Assembly (NCBI GenBank): GCA_002342545.1
Contig: DDQE01000013.1
Location: 46,891-97,978 of the forward strand
DNA: 51,088 nucleotides
Direction: 5' to 3'
Source of the DNA: Caryophanales bacterium UBA2450
GTDB lineage: Bacteria; Bacillota_I; Bacilli_A; RFN20; CAG-826
The stretch's first letter is position 1. Every line of letters starts with the position of its first letter. Both the position numbers and the translations under genes were made by a program. Below are positions 1 to 8,714 of the stretch, one piece after another. Below the pieces are notes generated by a model. The model had not been told where the DNA came from, ran no database searches, and worked only from the letters and a program-made list of their open reading frames with translations.

Positions 1-278
1 CCTAATTGGTAAGAACCCATTTCATCGCCTCTTAATTCCGCGGACACGTAATGTGGAACGGTATTGGCTTTCTTTGCAATGCCTTTTTCTGCTTTGTTAG
101 CACGAGATTCTTTCTTTTCTTCGTAGCCAACTTGGACAGCGACATAGCCATCTTTCTCTAAGGTTTTAACTTGTGTAACAACGTTTGGTAAGACTTCAAC
201 GACTGTCACTGGGTATAAGGTACCATCTTCAGCAAAGACAGAAGTCATGCCCATTTTACGACCTAAAATTGCTTTCAT
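1..278 (-). CDS. rplC: 50S ribosomal protein L3, N-terminal part
   Basis: This is the first ~92 codons of ribosomal protein L3, cut off by the window edge. The visible protein starts [15 protein letters not shown], the conserved L3 N-terminus, where a Bacillota L3 folds into its globular domain near the peptidyl-transferase side of the large subunit. The ATG at 278 is supported by a strong AAGGAGG ribosome site about ten bases upstream, lying in the 14-base gap after the rpsJ stop. Gene order rpsJ-rplC is that of the S10 operon, and co-transcription from the promoter upstream of rpsJ is likely. Family identity is certain; only the C-terminal part is missing. Confidence 0.97.
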   Translation of the reverse strand, partial: MKAILGRKMGMTSVFAEDGTLYPVTVVEVLPNVVTQVKTLEKDGYVAVQVGYEEKKESRANKAEKGIAKKANTVPHYVSAELRGDEMGSYQL

Positions 279-292
279 TTCGTCTTACCTCC

Positions 293-604
293 TTAAAGTT
301 TAATTTCGATATCTACTCCTGAAGGTAAGTCTAAGTTCTTGAGAGCTTCAAGAGTTTCCTTCTTTGGATTTGTAATATCGATAATTCTTTTGTGTGTTCT
401 AATTTCGAATTGTTCACGAGAATCTTTGTACTTGTGAACCGCTCTTAAAATGGTAAACACTTGTTTTTCCGTTGGTAGTGGGATAGGGCCAACAACGGTC
501 GCCCCAGAGTTCTTCGCTACTTGAACGATTCTCTCAGCAGATAAATCAAGGTTAACGTGATCATAAGCTTTGAGACGAACTCTAATCTTAGTAGTTTTTG
601 CCAT
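293..604 (-). CDS. rpsJ: 30S ribosomal protein S10
   Basis: Complete 103-residue S10, starting [16 protein letters not shown] and ending DVEIKL-like (VDIEIKL). The length and the motifs [19 protein letters not shown] and [11 protein letters not shown] are typical of S10 (NusE), which sits in the small-subunit head and also joins NusB in antitermination. An in-frame open stretch extends upstream to about 715, but the ATG at 604 has a perfect AGGAGG eight bases upstream (about 611-616) and gives the family's normal N-terminus, so the longer form is rejected. It is the first gene of the S10 operon and is followed by rplC. Confidence 0.98.
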   Translation of the reverse strand: MAKTTKIRVRLKAYDHVNLDLSAERIVQVAKNSGATVVGPIPLPTEKQVFTILRAVHKYKDSREQFEIRTHKRIIDITNPKKETLEALKNLDLPSGVDIEIKL

Positions 605-729
605 GAAATTTCCTCCTATATCACTTTCAGGCTTTGACCTCACTCTCTCAGTACGAATTCCCAGATACACCTTCATGACAACGCCTGTGGGTGTGTCCGC
701 AACCTCGCACGTCAACGCGAGCAGTCAAC
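605..729 (-). other. structured 5' leader of the S10 operon
   Basis: About 125 nt separate the inferred transcription start (near 729) from the rpsJ start. The stretch is much richer in G+C than the surrounding intergenic DNA. It contains a hairpin with CTCGC/GCGAG arms at 704-721 and a second possible pairing, ACACC with GGTGT, further downstream. S10 leaders in other bacteria carry L4-dependent or other autoregulatory structures; whether this is one of the described ribosomal-protein leader classes cannot be decided here. Confidence 0.45.
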
Positions 730-735
730 GTTCAA

Positions 736-765
736 ATACTACTCTTATGCGTATGTATGTGTCAA
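736..765 (-). promoter_or_regulatory. promoter of the S10 operon
   Basis: On the minus strand there is a perfect -35 TTGACA (760-765), an 18-base spacer and a -10 TAGTAT (736-741, four of six consensus bases). It is the best sigma-A-type promoter upstream of rpsJ and would start RNA near 729. Confidence 0.65.
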
Positions 766-857
766 TAATTTATTTATAAATATTTTTAATAGATAAAAGC
801 ACGTCTGGAAAAAGTACAAAAAAATATCAAATTTTTACGCCAAATATGATTTTAGAT

Positions 858-942
858 GGCTCATTTTTGATATTTTGACTCTTAATTTTAGGACACCAAA
901 TGGGAATCCTCGGTTGTTCAACTGCCGAGATGAAAATGAGCC
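858..942. repeat. perfect 10-bp inverted repeat around the IS left hairpin
   Basis: GGCTCATTTT at 858-867 is matched by its exact reverse complement AAAATGAGCC at 933-942, enclosing the left-end hairpin. It may be part of the left-end fold or an RNA structure shielding tnpA from outside transcription. Confidence 0.5.
909..929 (+). repeat. left-end hairpin of the IS
   Basis: A 21-nt segment with CTCGG and CCGAG arms around an 11-nt loop. It matches the segment at 2887-2907 at 18 of 21 positions in the same orientation, as expected for subterminal hairpins recognised by a Y1 transposase. Confidence 0.7.
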
Positions 943-1008
943 TTAATCAATAAGAGCATCATCCTCACCATATGTGATGTAAATATGTGGAAATAATATA
1001 AATATTAA

Positions 1009-1050
1009 GTGGTATTAATACCACCTTTTTGATATACTATATGTAGAGGA
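1009..1050 (+). promoter_or_regulatory. perfect palindrome with T run, then tnpA -10 and ribosome site
   Basis: GTGGTATTAATACCAC at 1009-1024 is a perfect 16-nt palindrome followed by CTTTTT, which looks like a small terminator protecting tnpA from read-through; IS200 elements are known to carry such insulation. It is followed by a -10-like TATACT (1033-1038) and an AGAGGA ribosome site (1045-1050) in front of the tnpA ATG. Confidence 0.5.
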
Positions 1051-1057
1051 TATAGAT

Positions 1058-1462
1058 ATGGGTAAGTTGAGGCATGGACGAACATGTGTTTTTAACATTA
1101 ACTATCATATTGTTTGGTCTACTAAATATCGAAGGAAAGCATTAAACACTGATATTGAAAGAAGATTAAAAGAAATATTAATTGATGTTGGTAAACAAAA
1201 AGGATTTGAAATCGCAGAGATTGAAGTAATAACAAAAGACCATGTTCATGTATTTGTCTCCGCTATACCGAAAATATCAATCTCTTATATCGCTAAGATG
1301 ATGAAAGGAATATCGGGAAGATTATTATTAAAAGAATTTCCTGAATTATCTAAGGATCTATGGAATGGAGAGCTATGGAATCCTTCATATTACGTAGAAA
1401 CAATTGGATCAGTATCTATAGAAGCAATTAGAGAATATATTCAAAATCAAGAAAAGGAGTAA
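1058..1462 (+). CDS. tnpA: IS200/IS605 Y1 (HUH) transposase TnpA
   Basis: A 134-residue single-strand transposase that cuts and rejoins the hairpin ends of the element. The HUH metal-binding motif is H62-V-H64 in the segment KDHVHVFVS, and the catalytic tyrosine is most likely Y127, with Q131 four residues later (EYIQNQ), exactly the arrangement of the helix alpha-D in characterised Y1 transposases. Length (130-150 aa is usual) and the intact catalytic residues indicate a functional enzyme. Start ATG follows AGAGGA at a good distance. The tnpB ATG lies three bases after this stop, with a ribosome site inside the end of tnpA, so the two are translated from one message. Confidence 0.95.
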   Translation: MGKLRHGRTCVFNINYHIVWSTKYRRKALNTDIERRLKEILIDVGKQKGFEIAEIEVITKDHVHVFVSAIPKISISYIAKMMKGISGRLLLKEFPELSKDLWNGELWNPSYYVETIGSVSIEAIREYIQNQEKE

Positions 1463-1464
1463 AG

Positions 1465-2910
1465 ATGTTACTAACTTACCAATTTGAACTAAATGTAGAT
1501 GAAAAGACATCCATAATTCTGGGTCATCTTTGCTACGCTGCTAGTAAGTTGTTTAATGTTGGTAATTATGAAAGAAAAGAATATAAGTCTTTGGGATTTG
1601 AGAAGATGCCTGATTGGTATAGTCAAAAGAAAAGATTGAAAGATAATATCTGGTACAAGTCTTTACCTAGTCAAACTAGTCAAGATGTTCTTGCTAGACT
1701 TAATGAAGCTTGGAAGAGCTATTTTGCTCTTAAAAATAGATATGAATATAGGAAAGAGAAAGGACACTTAAAAGAATATGAAGGAGAACCACAGTCACCT
1801 TATTATAAGAAAGATGGCTCACACACAAACTTTAAATACCTTCAGAATTCTATTAAGGTTATTGATAATCAAATCCGCTTTTCTATTCCTAAAAGGCTTA
1901 AAGAACACCTAGAAGAAAAATATAACATAAAGAAAGACTTCTTCTATATTCCGCTAAAAAGAAATTTCTCTATTATTAAACAAGTTGAATTCGCATATAT
2001 GGATAAGAATAAATATAAAGTCTACATCATCTATGAAGAAGACACTAAACCATTAAAAGAAGATAATAAGCATTATATAAGTATTGATATTGGTACAAAG
2101 AACCTGTTAACAGTCTATGACAATAACGGATCTTCATTTATTGTCTCAGGTCAATCTTTGTTAAACACCAATTACTATTTTTCTAAAAAGATTGCTTATT
2201 ATCAGTCAAAGTTTGATAAATGTTATCCAAATCATAAGAAAGGAGTCTCTACTAATAGGATTAAACATTTATACGAGCTTAAGAATAAGAGGATTAATCT
2301 CATCCTCCATCGTGCATCTAGATATATTGTTAACTACTGCAATAACCACGATATCTCTAAGGTGATCGTTGGAGATGTAACTGGTATTCTTCATCAAAAG
2401 AAAGAGTTTAATTCTAACAAAGATAAGCGTCGATATAACCAAAATATGAGAGCTATATGTTTTGCTAGAATCTATGAATATCTTTCTTATAAGTTGAAAC
2501 AAGTTGGAATTGAACTAGTTATCATCGATGAAGCATATTCTTCAGGATGTTCTCCTAAATCATTAACTGTATCAAAAGATTATTATGATAAAACAAAAAG
2601 AAAACATCGTGGTTTATTTGTAGACGGCAATGATATCTATAACGCTGATGTAGTTGGAGCCTATAACATCATGAGATTATTTCGACAAGAAGCTCGTTAT
2701 TATTTCCCAATACCTCTAAAAGGATTATCTAATCCAACTAAAGAATATATTCCTGTAACAGATCAGTTTTTAAATGAAGATTATATTAATTGGAATGGAA
2801 AAGCTGCTAACGTAGGGATATCGGGTAGGAACTACCCAGATGGATATGAATTGGTTAACTTGATTAATCAATCCGTAACCCAGATGCTCGATTATTCAAT
2901 TGCCGAGTAG
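1465..2910 (+). CDS. tnpB: TnpB RNA-guided nuclease with rearranged RuvC site
   Basis: A 481-residue OrfB/TnpB protein, the IS-encoded relative and ancestor type of Cas12. The N-terminal part (to about 200) is the helical/wedge region, followed by a RuvC fold. RuvC-I Asp is D208 (ISIDIGTKN) and RuvC-III Asp is D395 (NADVVGAYNI). At the usual RuvC-II glutamate position (IV-E-D) the protein has glycine (G303 in VIVGDVTG); a glutamate appears instead at E356 in IIDEAYSSG, after the next helix. The zinc-finger cysteine pairs of classical TnpB are absent; only C362 is present in that region (SGCSP). Such displaced-glutamate TnpBs have been described in surveys of TnpB diversity. An AAAAGGAG site precedes the ATG. 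The coding region runs through the right-end hairpin, so the guide RNA is expected to overlap the 3' end of the gene. Confidence 0.93.
   Translation: MLLTYQFELNVDEKTSIILGHLCYAASKLFNVGNYERKEYKSLGFEKMPDWYSQKKRLKDNIWYKSLPSQTSQDVLARLNEAWKSYFALKNRYEYRKEKGHLKEYEGEPQSPYYKKDGSHTNFKYLQNSIKVIDNQIRFSIPKRLKEHLEEKYNIKKDFFYIPLKRNFSIIKQVEFAYMDKNKYKVYIIYEEDTKPLKEDNKHYISIDIGTKNLLTVYDNNGSSFIVSGQSLLNTNYYFSKKIAYYQSKFDKCYPNHKKGVSTNRIKHLYELKNKRINLILHRASRYIVNYCNNHDISKVIVGDVTGILHQKKEFNSNKDKRRYNQNMRAICFARIYEYLSYKLKQVGIELVIIDEAYSSGCSPKSLTVSKDYYDKTKRKHRGLFVDGNDIYNADVVGAYNIMRLFRQEARYYFPIPLKGLSNPTKEYIPVTDQFLNEDYINWNGKAANVGISGRNYPDGYELVNLINQSVTQMLDYSIAE
2887..2907 (+). repeat. right-end hairpin of the IS, inside the tnpB end
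   Basis: A 21-nt segment with CTCG/CGAG outer arms that matches the left-end segment (909-929) at 18 of 21 positions. It encodes the last residues of TnpB and lies a few bases from the presumed right end. Confidence 0.7.
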
Positions 2911-2912
2911 GT

Positions 2913-3554
2913 TCACTTACTTTTTGACTTTAGCTTCTTTTGGTATGCTTCATAAGAGTATTTGCAGCCGCAATACTCCTGAAAATACATCTCATGTTCT
3001 TTAATAATTATCAGAGATTTTTCATAGCCATCATTTTTCTTAAAATCAGCATATAACCATTTAGTTGTAGGGTATTCTAATTGTAATTTTTCACCTATTT
3101 TATTAATATCTTGAGCATTTTTGTATCTCGAGATTGTCATCACTGTTCCATAGTAATCAAAATAATATTTACTAGCGTATTCAAAACCTTCTTTTAAACG
3201 CTTATTAAAGCAGATTCGACATCTTTCATGACCTTCTTTATCATCTTTATGAGGTTCTAAATCTAAATTATATGTTTCATTATCATATTTGGTCTCAATA
3301 ACTTTAATATTTGCTCCAATTTCTTTGATATAGTTCTTGAGTTCTTCTAGTCTACGATCATGTTCTTGTTTAGGATAGATGTTAGAATTGTTATATAGGA
3401 TCGTGATATCAAAATAGTCCTTGAGTAATTCATAAGGAATAGTAAAACAAGGACCACAACAAGCATGTAACAAAAGAGTGGCCTTTTTACCACTATTTTT
3501 TATATTTTCTACTTCAATTTCGAACTTTTTTTGAAAATTTATTCTATTTTCCAT
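2913..3554 (-). CDS. queH: epoxyqueuosine reductase QueH
   Basis: A 213-residue QueH (formerly DUF208), the non-cobalamin enzyme that reduces epoxyqueuosine to queuosine in tRNA, the last step of the pathway. Conserved cysteine groups are visible: HACCGPC (C32, C33, C36), CRIC (C112, C115) and CGC (C195, C197), which bind an iron-sulfur cluster and a second metal. The gene begins inside the end of queA (11-base overlap), so it is translationally coupled, and it is the last gene of the tgt-queA-queH set. Its TGA stop lies only a few bases from the end of the inserted IS element, so the IS has landed just behind the operon. Confidence 0.93.
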   Translation of the reverse strand: MENRINFQKKFEIEVENIKNSGKKATLLLHACCGPCFTIPYELLKDYFDITILYNNSNIYPKQEHDRRLEELKNYIKEIGANIKVIETKYDNETYNLDLEPHKDDKEGHERCRICFNKRLKEGFEYASKYYFDYYGTVMTISRYKNAQDINKIGEKLQLEYPTTKWLYADFKKNDGYEKSLIIIKEHEMYFQEYCGCKYSYEAYQKKLKSKSK

Positions 3555-4574
3555 AAATGATCATCGAGTCGCCAAAGGAGAAAAATCTATATCTTTCATC
3601 AACAGCGTGCTTATAAACTTCAAGTGTAAATTCTCTTCCTAAAAATGCTGAAACAAGCATAATCAAAGTCGATTTTGGAAGATGAAAATTCGTAATAATA
3701 CAATCAACAGCTTTAAATTCATAGCCAGGTTTAATAAAGATATTAGTTTCCTTTTTAATCGGAGTAAATTTGCCAAATTCTTGCATATTTGCTTCTAGTG
3801 TTCTAACCGAAGTTGTCCCAATGGCTATAATTCTTCTTTTTTCTTCTTTAGCCTTGTTTAAAATTTCACAAGCTTCACTAGTAATTTCATATAGTTCGCT
3901 GTGCATGACATGATTATCAGTATCTTCAACTTTTACTGGCCTAAAAGTACCAAGTCCAATATGTAGTGTAATGTCTACAACAGTTATTCCCTTAGCTTTT
4001 ATCTTATCAAATAGCTCTTCTGTAAAGTGAAATCCAGCAGTAGGAGCTGCTGCACTACCTTCATATTTTGCATAGACTGTTTGATATCTATCATTAGTGC
4101 ATAATTGTTCTTTAATATATGGAGGAAGAGGCATCTTGCCTAAAGAATCGAGTACTTCTAGAAATATTCCTTTATAGTAGAACTTCACTAAGCGTAGTCC
4201 TTCTTCTTTTTCTTTGACTACTTCACCAATTAATTTACCTTCTCCGAAATTAATTTTTGCACCAACCTTTAATGATTTAGCGGGTTTGGTGAGACATTCC
4301 CAGATATCATCCTCAACTTGTTTAAGTAAAAGAAGTTCACAGTGCGCTCCTGTAATTTCTTTAATTCCGATAAGTCTAGCAGGGATAACTTTAGTATTGT
4401 TTCTAACTAAAACATCTCCTGGTCTTAAATATTCAATGATGTCATAAAAATGTCTATCTTCATAAGTTTTAGCGTCTTTATTAATTGCTAATAAACGAGA
4501 ATGATCCCTTTTATCACTTGGTTTTTGGGCGATTAGTTCTTCAGGCAAATAAAAATCAAATAGATTAATATCCA

Positions 4575-4575
<1 letters not shown>
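3544..4575 (-). CDS. queA: S-adenosylmethionine:tRNA ribosyltransferase-isomerase QueA
   Basis: A 343-residue QueA, which moves the ribosyl group of S-adenosylmethionine onto preQ1 in tRNA to make epoxyqueuosine. Family hallmarks are [13 protein letters not shown] at the N-terminus, [21 protein letters not shown] and the C-terminal [15 protein letters not shown]. Length is normal for the family. Start and the upstream tgt stop overlap as TAATG, and the end overlaps queH, so this is the middle gene of a tightly coupled queuosine operon. Confidence 0.97.
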
Positions 4576-5708
<1,133 letters not shown>

Positions 5709-6608
5709 TTATAATTTAATAATTTTAGAAATATCTAAAACGGAAATATTTTTTGGTAATCTTTTTTCAATTGTATTAGTAAACACTAAATCTTTAAGAT
5801 GTGATTCTAAAAGTGTATGGATGCTCTTATTTGATAAAACTGCATGACTAGCGCCAACTAAAACGCCTTTAGCACCATGCTCTAAAAGCAAATTAGAAGC
5901 AGAAATAATTGTTCCGCCTGTATCGATAATATCATCAAGAATAATACAGATTTTGTCTTTAACATCATCTTCAAAAGCTAAATGCTCAGCATAATTTGGG
6001 GCAGTTCTTATTTTACTTAAGATAACTTTCCTGGTTCCTGGTAACTCTTTAACTAAAGCATCTGCTCTATTATTTGCTCCGTGATCTGGAGAAACAACCA
6101 CAACATCTTTAATATCAATACGTTCTTTTTTTAAATAATCTTTGTAGTACTTTGCAAATAAACTAGTAGTTGGTAAAGATGTGAATTTAGTTTTAAAGAA
6201 TTTTTCAATATCAGGATGATGTAAATCGAAGGTTAATATTTCATCGACTTTAGCAGTATCTAAAATCTTTGCCACCACTTCACATGAGATTGGTTCATTA
6301 ATCCAAGACACTCTTTCTTGTCTAGAGTATCCAAAATAAGGAATATAGAGTCTGATACTCTTAGATCCAGTTCTTTTTATAGAGTCAACCAAGAGCAAAA
6401 GTTCAAATAATCTTTCATGAGCTTTAATCGCTGTACTTTCAAAGATGATAACGTCTTTATCTTTGCAATTAGTAAGGGTCTTAACAAGTACTTCTCCATC
6501 CTTAAAATGATCAATTGAAATTTCCCCTAACTCAGCGCCATATTTTTTAGCAATTCGCTTTGCAAGTTTTCTATTAGACAACAATGAAAATATCACTAGA
6601 TTGCTCAT
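5709..6608 (-). CDS. prs: ribose-phosphate pyrophosphokinase
   Basis: A 299-residue PRPP synthetase converting ribose 5-phosphate and ATP to PRPP for nucleotide synthesis. Motifs seen are YIPYFGYSRQER (ATP flexible loop, 88-99), DLHHPDIEKFF (128-138, in place of the usual DLHSxQIQGFF) and the PRPP loop ILDDIIDTGGTI (223-234). It is slightly shorter than the usual 310-320 residues and lacks the QIQGFF motif, marking it as a divergent member. It follows the kinase-like gene by one base and precedes tgt by nine, so all are one operon. The product feeds the same nucleotide pathways as the genes at 8715-15823. Confidence 0.9.
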   Translation of the reverse strand: MSNLVIFSLLSNRKLAKRIAKKYGAELGEISIDHFKDGEVLVKTLTNCKDKDVIIFESTAIKAHERLFELLLLVDSIKRTGSKSIRLYIPYFGYSRQERVSWINEPISCEVVAKILDTAKVDEILTFDLHHPDIEKFFKTKFTSLPTTSLFAKYYKDYLKKERIDIKDVVVVSPDHGANNRADALVKELPGTRKVILSKIRTAPNYAEHLAFEDDVKDKICIILDDIIDTGGTIISASNLLLEHGAKGVLVGASHAVLSNKSIHTLLESHLKDLVFTNTIEKRLPKNISVLDISKIIKL

Positions 6609-6609
6609 A

Positions 6610-7179
6610 TTAAAGATAGTATTTGCAGGTCATTAAGACCATCTCCTTATTAACAGAAAATTCGTTTTTTATACGCTTTTTGTCAAAAATAATGCCTTTT
6701 TGTTTATAATATTCAGCTAATTCATGAGTAAAGAACCACTCTCTCATCTTAAATTTAGTGAAGTCATTTTTTGGATCGTATTTTTCACAATATTCACTAA
6801 CATAATATAGAGTGTCATTAACTAACATCCATTTGTCTAGTGAGAAGTCTAAATTAAGTCCAGCAGCTCTGGCCATATAGGAATTTTTAAAAATTTGTTT
6901 ATAGATATTTTCATTAAAGTCATTATCCAAAATATAGTCGCTAATAAGCACTCCATCAAGCCACTGAAAAGCCACATAACCATTCTTTTTATCCATTAAT
7001 TTAATTTTAGGAGTACAGATATTGGATTTATGAAGTTTTTTAAGCATATCAAGACTAATTGATCCTGGTTCATATTTCTTTATAAAATATGTCTCGTTTT
7101 TGAATTCAGCTTTAAAAGTATCGTTAGATAAGATCTCAACAACTTCAAATTCTTTACGTTTTATTCTCAAATTTTCCAT
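6610..7179 (-). CDS. kinase-like (pseudokinase) protein of unknown function
   Basis: A 189-residue cytoplasmic protein with no signal peptide or membrane segment. Its order of features resembles a small aminoglycoside-phosphotransferase/Bud32-type kinase fold: a beta strand with lysine (FIKKYE, K34/K35), a hinge-like FQWLDG (72-76), and a catalytic-loop-like segment GLNLDFSLDKWMLVNDTLYYVSEY. In that segment D111 could be the HxD aspartate, but the following Asn position is K116 and the DFG-type Asp position is S128, so phosphotransfer is doubtful. It is the first gene of the operon with prs and the queuosine genes. Function is unknown; the fold assignment is my inference. Confidence 0.5.
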   Translation of the reverse strand: MENLRIKRKEFEVVEILSNDTFKAEFKNETYFIKKYEPGSISLDMLKKLHKSNICTPKIKLMDKKNGYVAFQWLDGVLISDYILDNDFNENIYKQIFKNSYMARAAGLNLDFSLDKWMLVNDTLYYVSEYCEKYDPKNDFTKFKMREWFFTHELAEYYKQKGIIFDKKRIKNEFSVNKEMVLMTCKYYL

Positions 7180-7186
7180 CTGTGTT

Positions 7187-7192
7187 ATTATA
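7187..7192 (-). promoter_or_regulatory. -10 element of the kinase-like/prs/que operon
   Basis: A perfect TATAAT on the minus strand ends only seven bases before the ATG at 7179, leaving room for essentially no 5' leader and no ribosome site. No good -35 is seen at the normal spacing. Confidence 0.45.
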
Positions 7193-7287
7193 CATTATTT
7201 ATTTAGATAAATATAGATAGCAAAATTATATGTATCATTTTTTGTGATAGTAGGTTATTCCAATAAATTTATAATTTTTTGTTATTA

Positions 7288-7317
7288 TTGGGGATTATTT
7301 ATAATCTTTGTTATAAT
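7288..7317 (+). promoter_or_regulatory. probable promoter of pepT
   Basis: A perfect -10 TATAAT (7312-7317) lies 18 bases after a weak -35 TTGGGG (7288-7293). An AAGGTGAG ribosome site follows just before the ATG at 7344. Confidence 0.45.
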
Positions 7318-7343
7318 AGAGAAGTGACAAAAAAGGTGAGATT

Positions 7344-8537
7344 ATGACTAGTTTAGAAAGATTTATTAGATATGTAAAAATTGACACTCAAGCGAGTGAT
7401 AAAACGGGAACTACTCCTAGTACTGAAAAACAAAAAAATCTTGGAGCGCTTTTAGTAAAAGAATTATTAGAACTCGGTTTAGAAGATGCTCATATGGATG
7501 AATTTGGTGTCGTTTACGGACATCTACCAGGAAAAGGAACAAGAATTGGCTTAAATGCCCATATGGATACAGCATTAGAAGTCACTGATGAAAACGTTAA
7601 GCCTCATCTCATTAAAGAATACAAAGGTGGCACGATTAAATTAGCAAATGGACTAGAAATGTCACCAAGCCAATTTCCTATTTTAAGAAAACATGTTGGT
7701 CATGATTTAGTAGTGACCGATGGAAACACCCTTTTAGGCGCTGATGACAAGGCTGGAATTGCCATTATCATGTCTGCACTACAATATTTCAAAGATAATC
7801 CAAAAGTTGCTCATAACACCATTTGTGTAGCGTTTACAGTCGATGAAGAGATTGGAGAAGGACCAAAACATTTTAATTACAAGGAATTTAATGCTAAATA
7901 TGCTTATACAATTGATGGAAGCGATATAAATGTCGTAGAAGCTGAAAACTTTAACGCATACGCTGCAAGCGTTGATATTGTGGGCGTATCCATACACCCA
8001 GGCGAGGCAAAAGGAAAATTAATCAATGCTTTACTATTAGCAAAAGAATTAATTGCTTCTCTTCCAGAAAAAGAAACTCCATTTGATAGCGAAGGAAAAC
8101 AAGGTTATTGGCATATCAATGAAATTGTTGGAGATTCTGAACACGCGACAATGCACTTTATATTAAGAGATTTTGATGATGACGGAATCAAAAGTCGAAT
8201 CGAAACAGTTAAAAAAGCTGTTAAAACATTACAAGATAAATATCCAACCGCTAAAATTGAAGTTAACTTTAAAGAGCAATATCGCAACATGAAAAAATAT
8301 GTCGCTAAAAAGCCAATTGCCCTAAAAAGAGTTAGATCAATAATGCGTAAAAATGGCATCGAACCAATTAGTGGAGCAATTAGAGGCGGAACAGATGGAG
8401 CAACCTTCTCTAGAAACGGATTAATTACCCCAAATTTAGGCACTGGAAGCTACAATCATCATGGACGATACGAATTCCTAGATTTATATGAATTTAACAA
8501 GATGATATCAGTAGTTATCGGCTTAATGAAAAAATAG
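7344..8537 (+). CDS. pepT: peptidase T (tripeptidase)
   Basis: A 397-residue M20B zinc peptidase that removes the N-terminal residue of tripeptides in the cytoplasm. The first metal motif is NAHMDTA (H73, D75), the bridging Asp is in LLGADDKAG (D134/D135), and the general base is in TVDEEIGEG (E168/E169); IRGGTDGA and GSYNHHGRYEF carry the late metal ligands. Length is right for PepT (about 400-410). It is a single gene with its own promoter and is followed by a strong hairpin terminator, so it is not part of the nrd operon. Confidence 0.95.
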   Translation: MTSLERFIRYVKIDTQASDKTGTTPSTEKQKNLGALLVKELLELGLEDAHMDEFGVVYGHLPGKGTRIGLNAHMDTALEVTDENVKPHLIKEYKGGTIKLANGLEMSPSQFPILRKHVGHDLVVTDGNTLLGADDKAGIAIIMSALQYFKDNPKVAHNTICVAFTVDEEIGEGPKHFNYKEFNAKYAYTIDGSDINVVEAENFNAYAASVDIVGVSIHPGEAKGKLINALLLAKELIASLPEKETPFDSEGKQGYWHINEIVGDSEHATMHFILRDFDDDGIKSRIETVKKAVKTLQDKYPTAKIEVNFKEQYRNMKKYVAKKPIALKRVRSIMRKNGIEPISGAIRGGTDGATFSRNGLITPNLGTGSYNHHGRYEFLDLYEFNKMISVVIGLMKK

Positions 8538-8582
8538 ATTATTTAAATTTATTTAAACTACAAGTCTTTAATAGACAAAAAT

Positions 8583-8642
8583 AAAGCACAAAAACGTTAA
8601 TTTTAGACAGTGTCCTAATTTTAACAAAAATGTGCTTTTTTT
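8583..8642 (+). terminator. long hairpin terminator between pepT and nrdD
   Basis: AAAGCACA (8583-8590) pairs with TGTGCTTT (8631-8638), with further pairing GTTAATTTTAG/CTAATTTTAAC and a GACA/TGTC tip inside, and a run of T to 8642. It is a nearly continuous 56-nt hairpin, longer than most intrinsic terminators. Confidence 0.75.
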
Positions 8643-8714
8643 AGTTGCTAATATTTCATATTTTGATATGCTTTTCTCAAGCGCTAAAACAATTAGTGGG
8701 AAAGAGGAAAAAAC

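Larger units (their letters stand above)
858..2915 (+). mobile_element. IS200/IS605-family insertion sequence (tnpA + tnpB)
   Basis: The element carries a Y1 (HUH) transposase gene directly followed by a tnpB gene, both on the plus strand, and a pair of similar 21-nt hairpin-forming sequences in the same orientation near its two ends (909-929 and 2887-2907). Same-orientation subterminal hairpins instead of inverted terminal repeats are diagnostic of this family, which moves as single-stranded DNA without target duplication. The exact ends are not resolved: the right end must lie close to 2910-2915, at the queH stop, and the left end somewhere between about 858 and 905. It sits between the queH end and the S10 promoter and breaks no recognisable gene. 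Confidence 0.85.

Noticed and set aside
605..715. N-terminal extension of rpsJ to about 715
   Set aside because: The ATG at 604 has an ideal AGGAGG and gives the universal S10 start; the extension covers the structured leader.
7180..7343. preQ1 riboswitch near the queuosine operon
   Set aside because: The operon promoter abuts the first ATG, leaving no leader RNA in which an aptamer could sit, and no preQ1 motif was seen.
8583..8642. Possible MITE or transposon end: TTAATTTTAG followed by ACA here and in the IS left flank near 882-896
   Set aside because: The shared string is short and AT-rich, there is no target duplication, and the hairpin is explained as a terminator.
8643..8714. NrdR boxes upstream of nrdD
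   Set aside because: No clear pair of ACAC-type 16-bp boxes at the usual spacing could be found.
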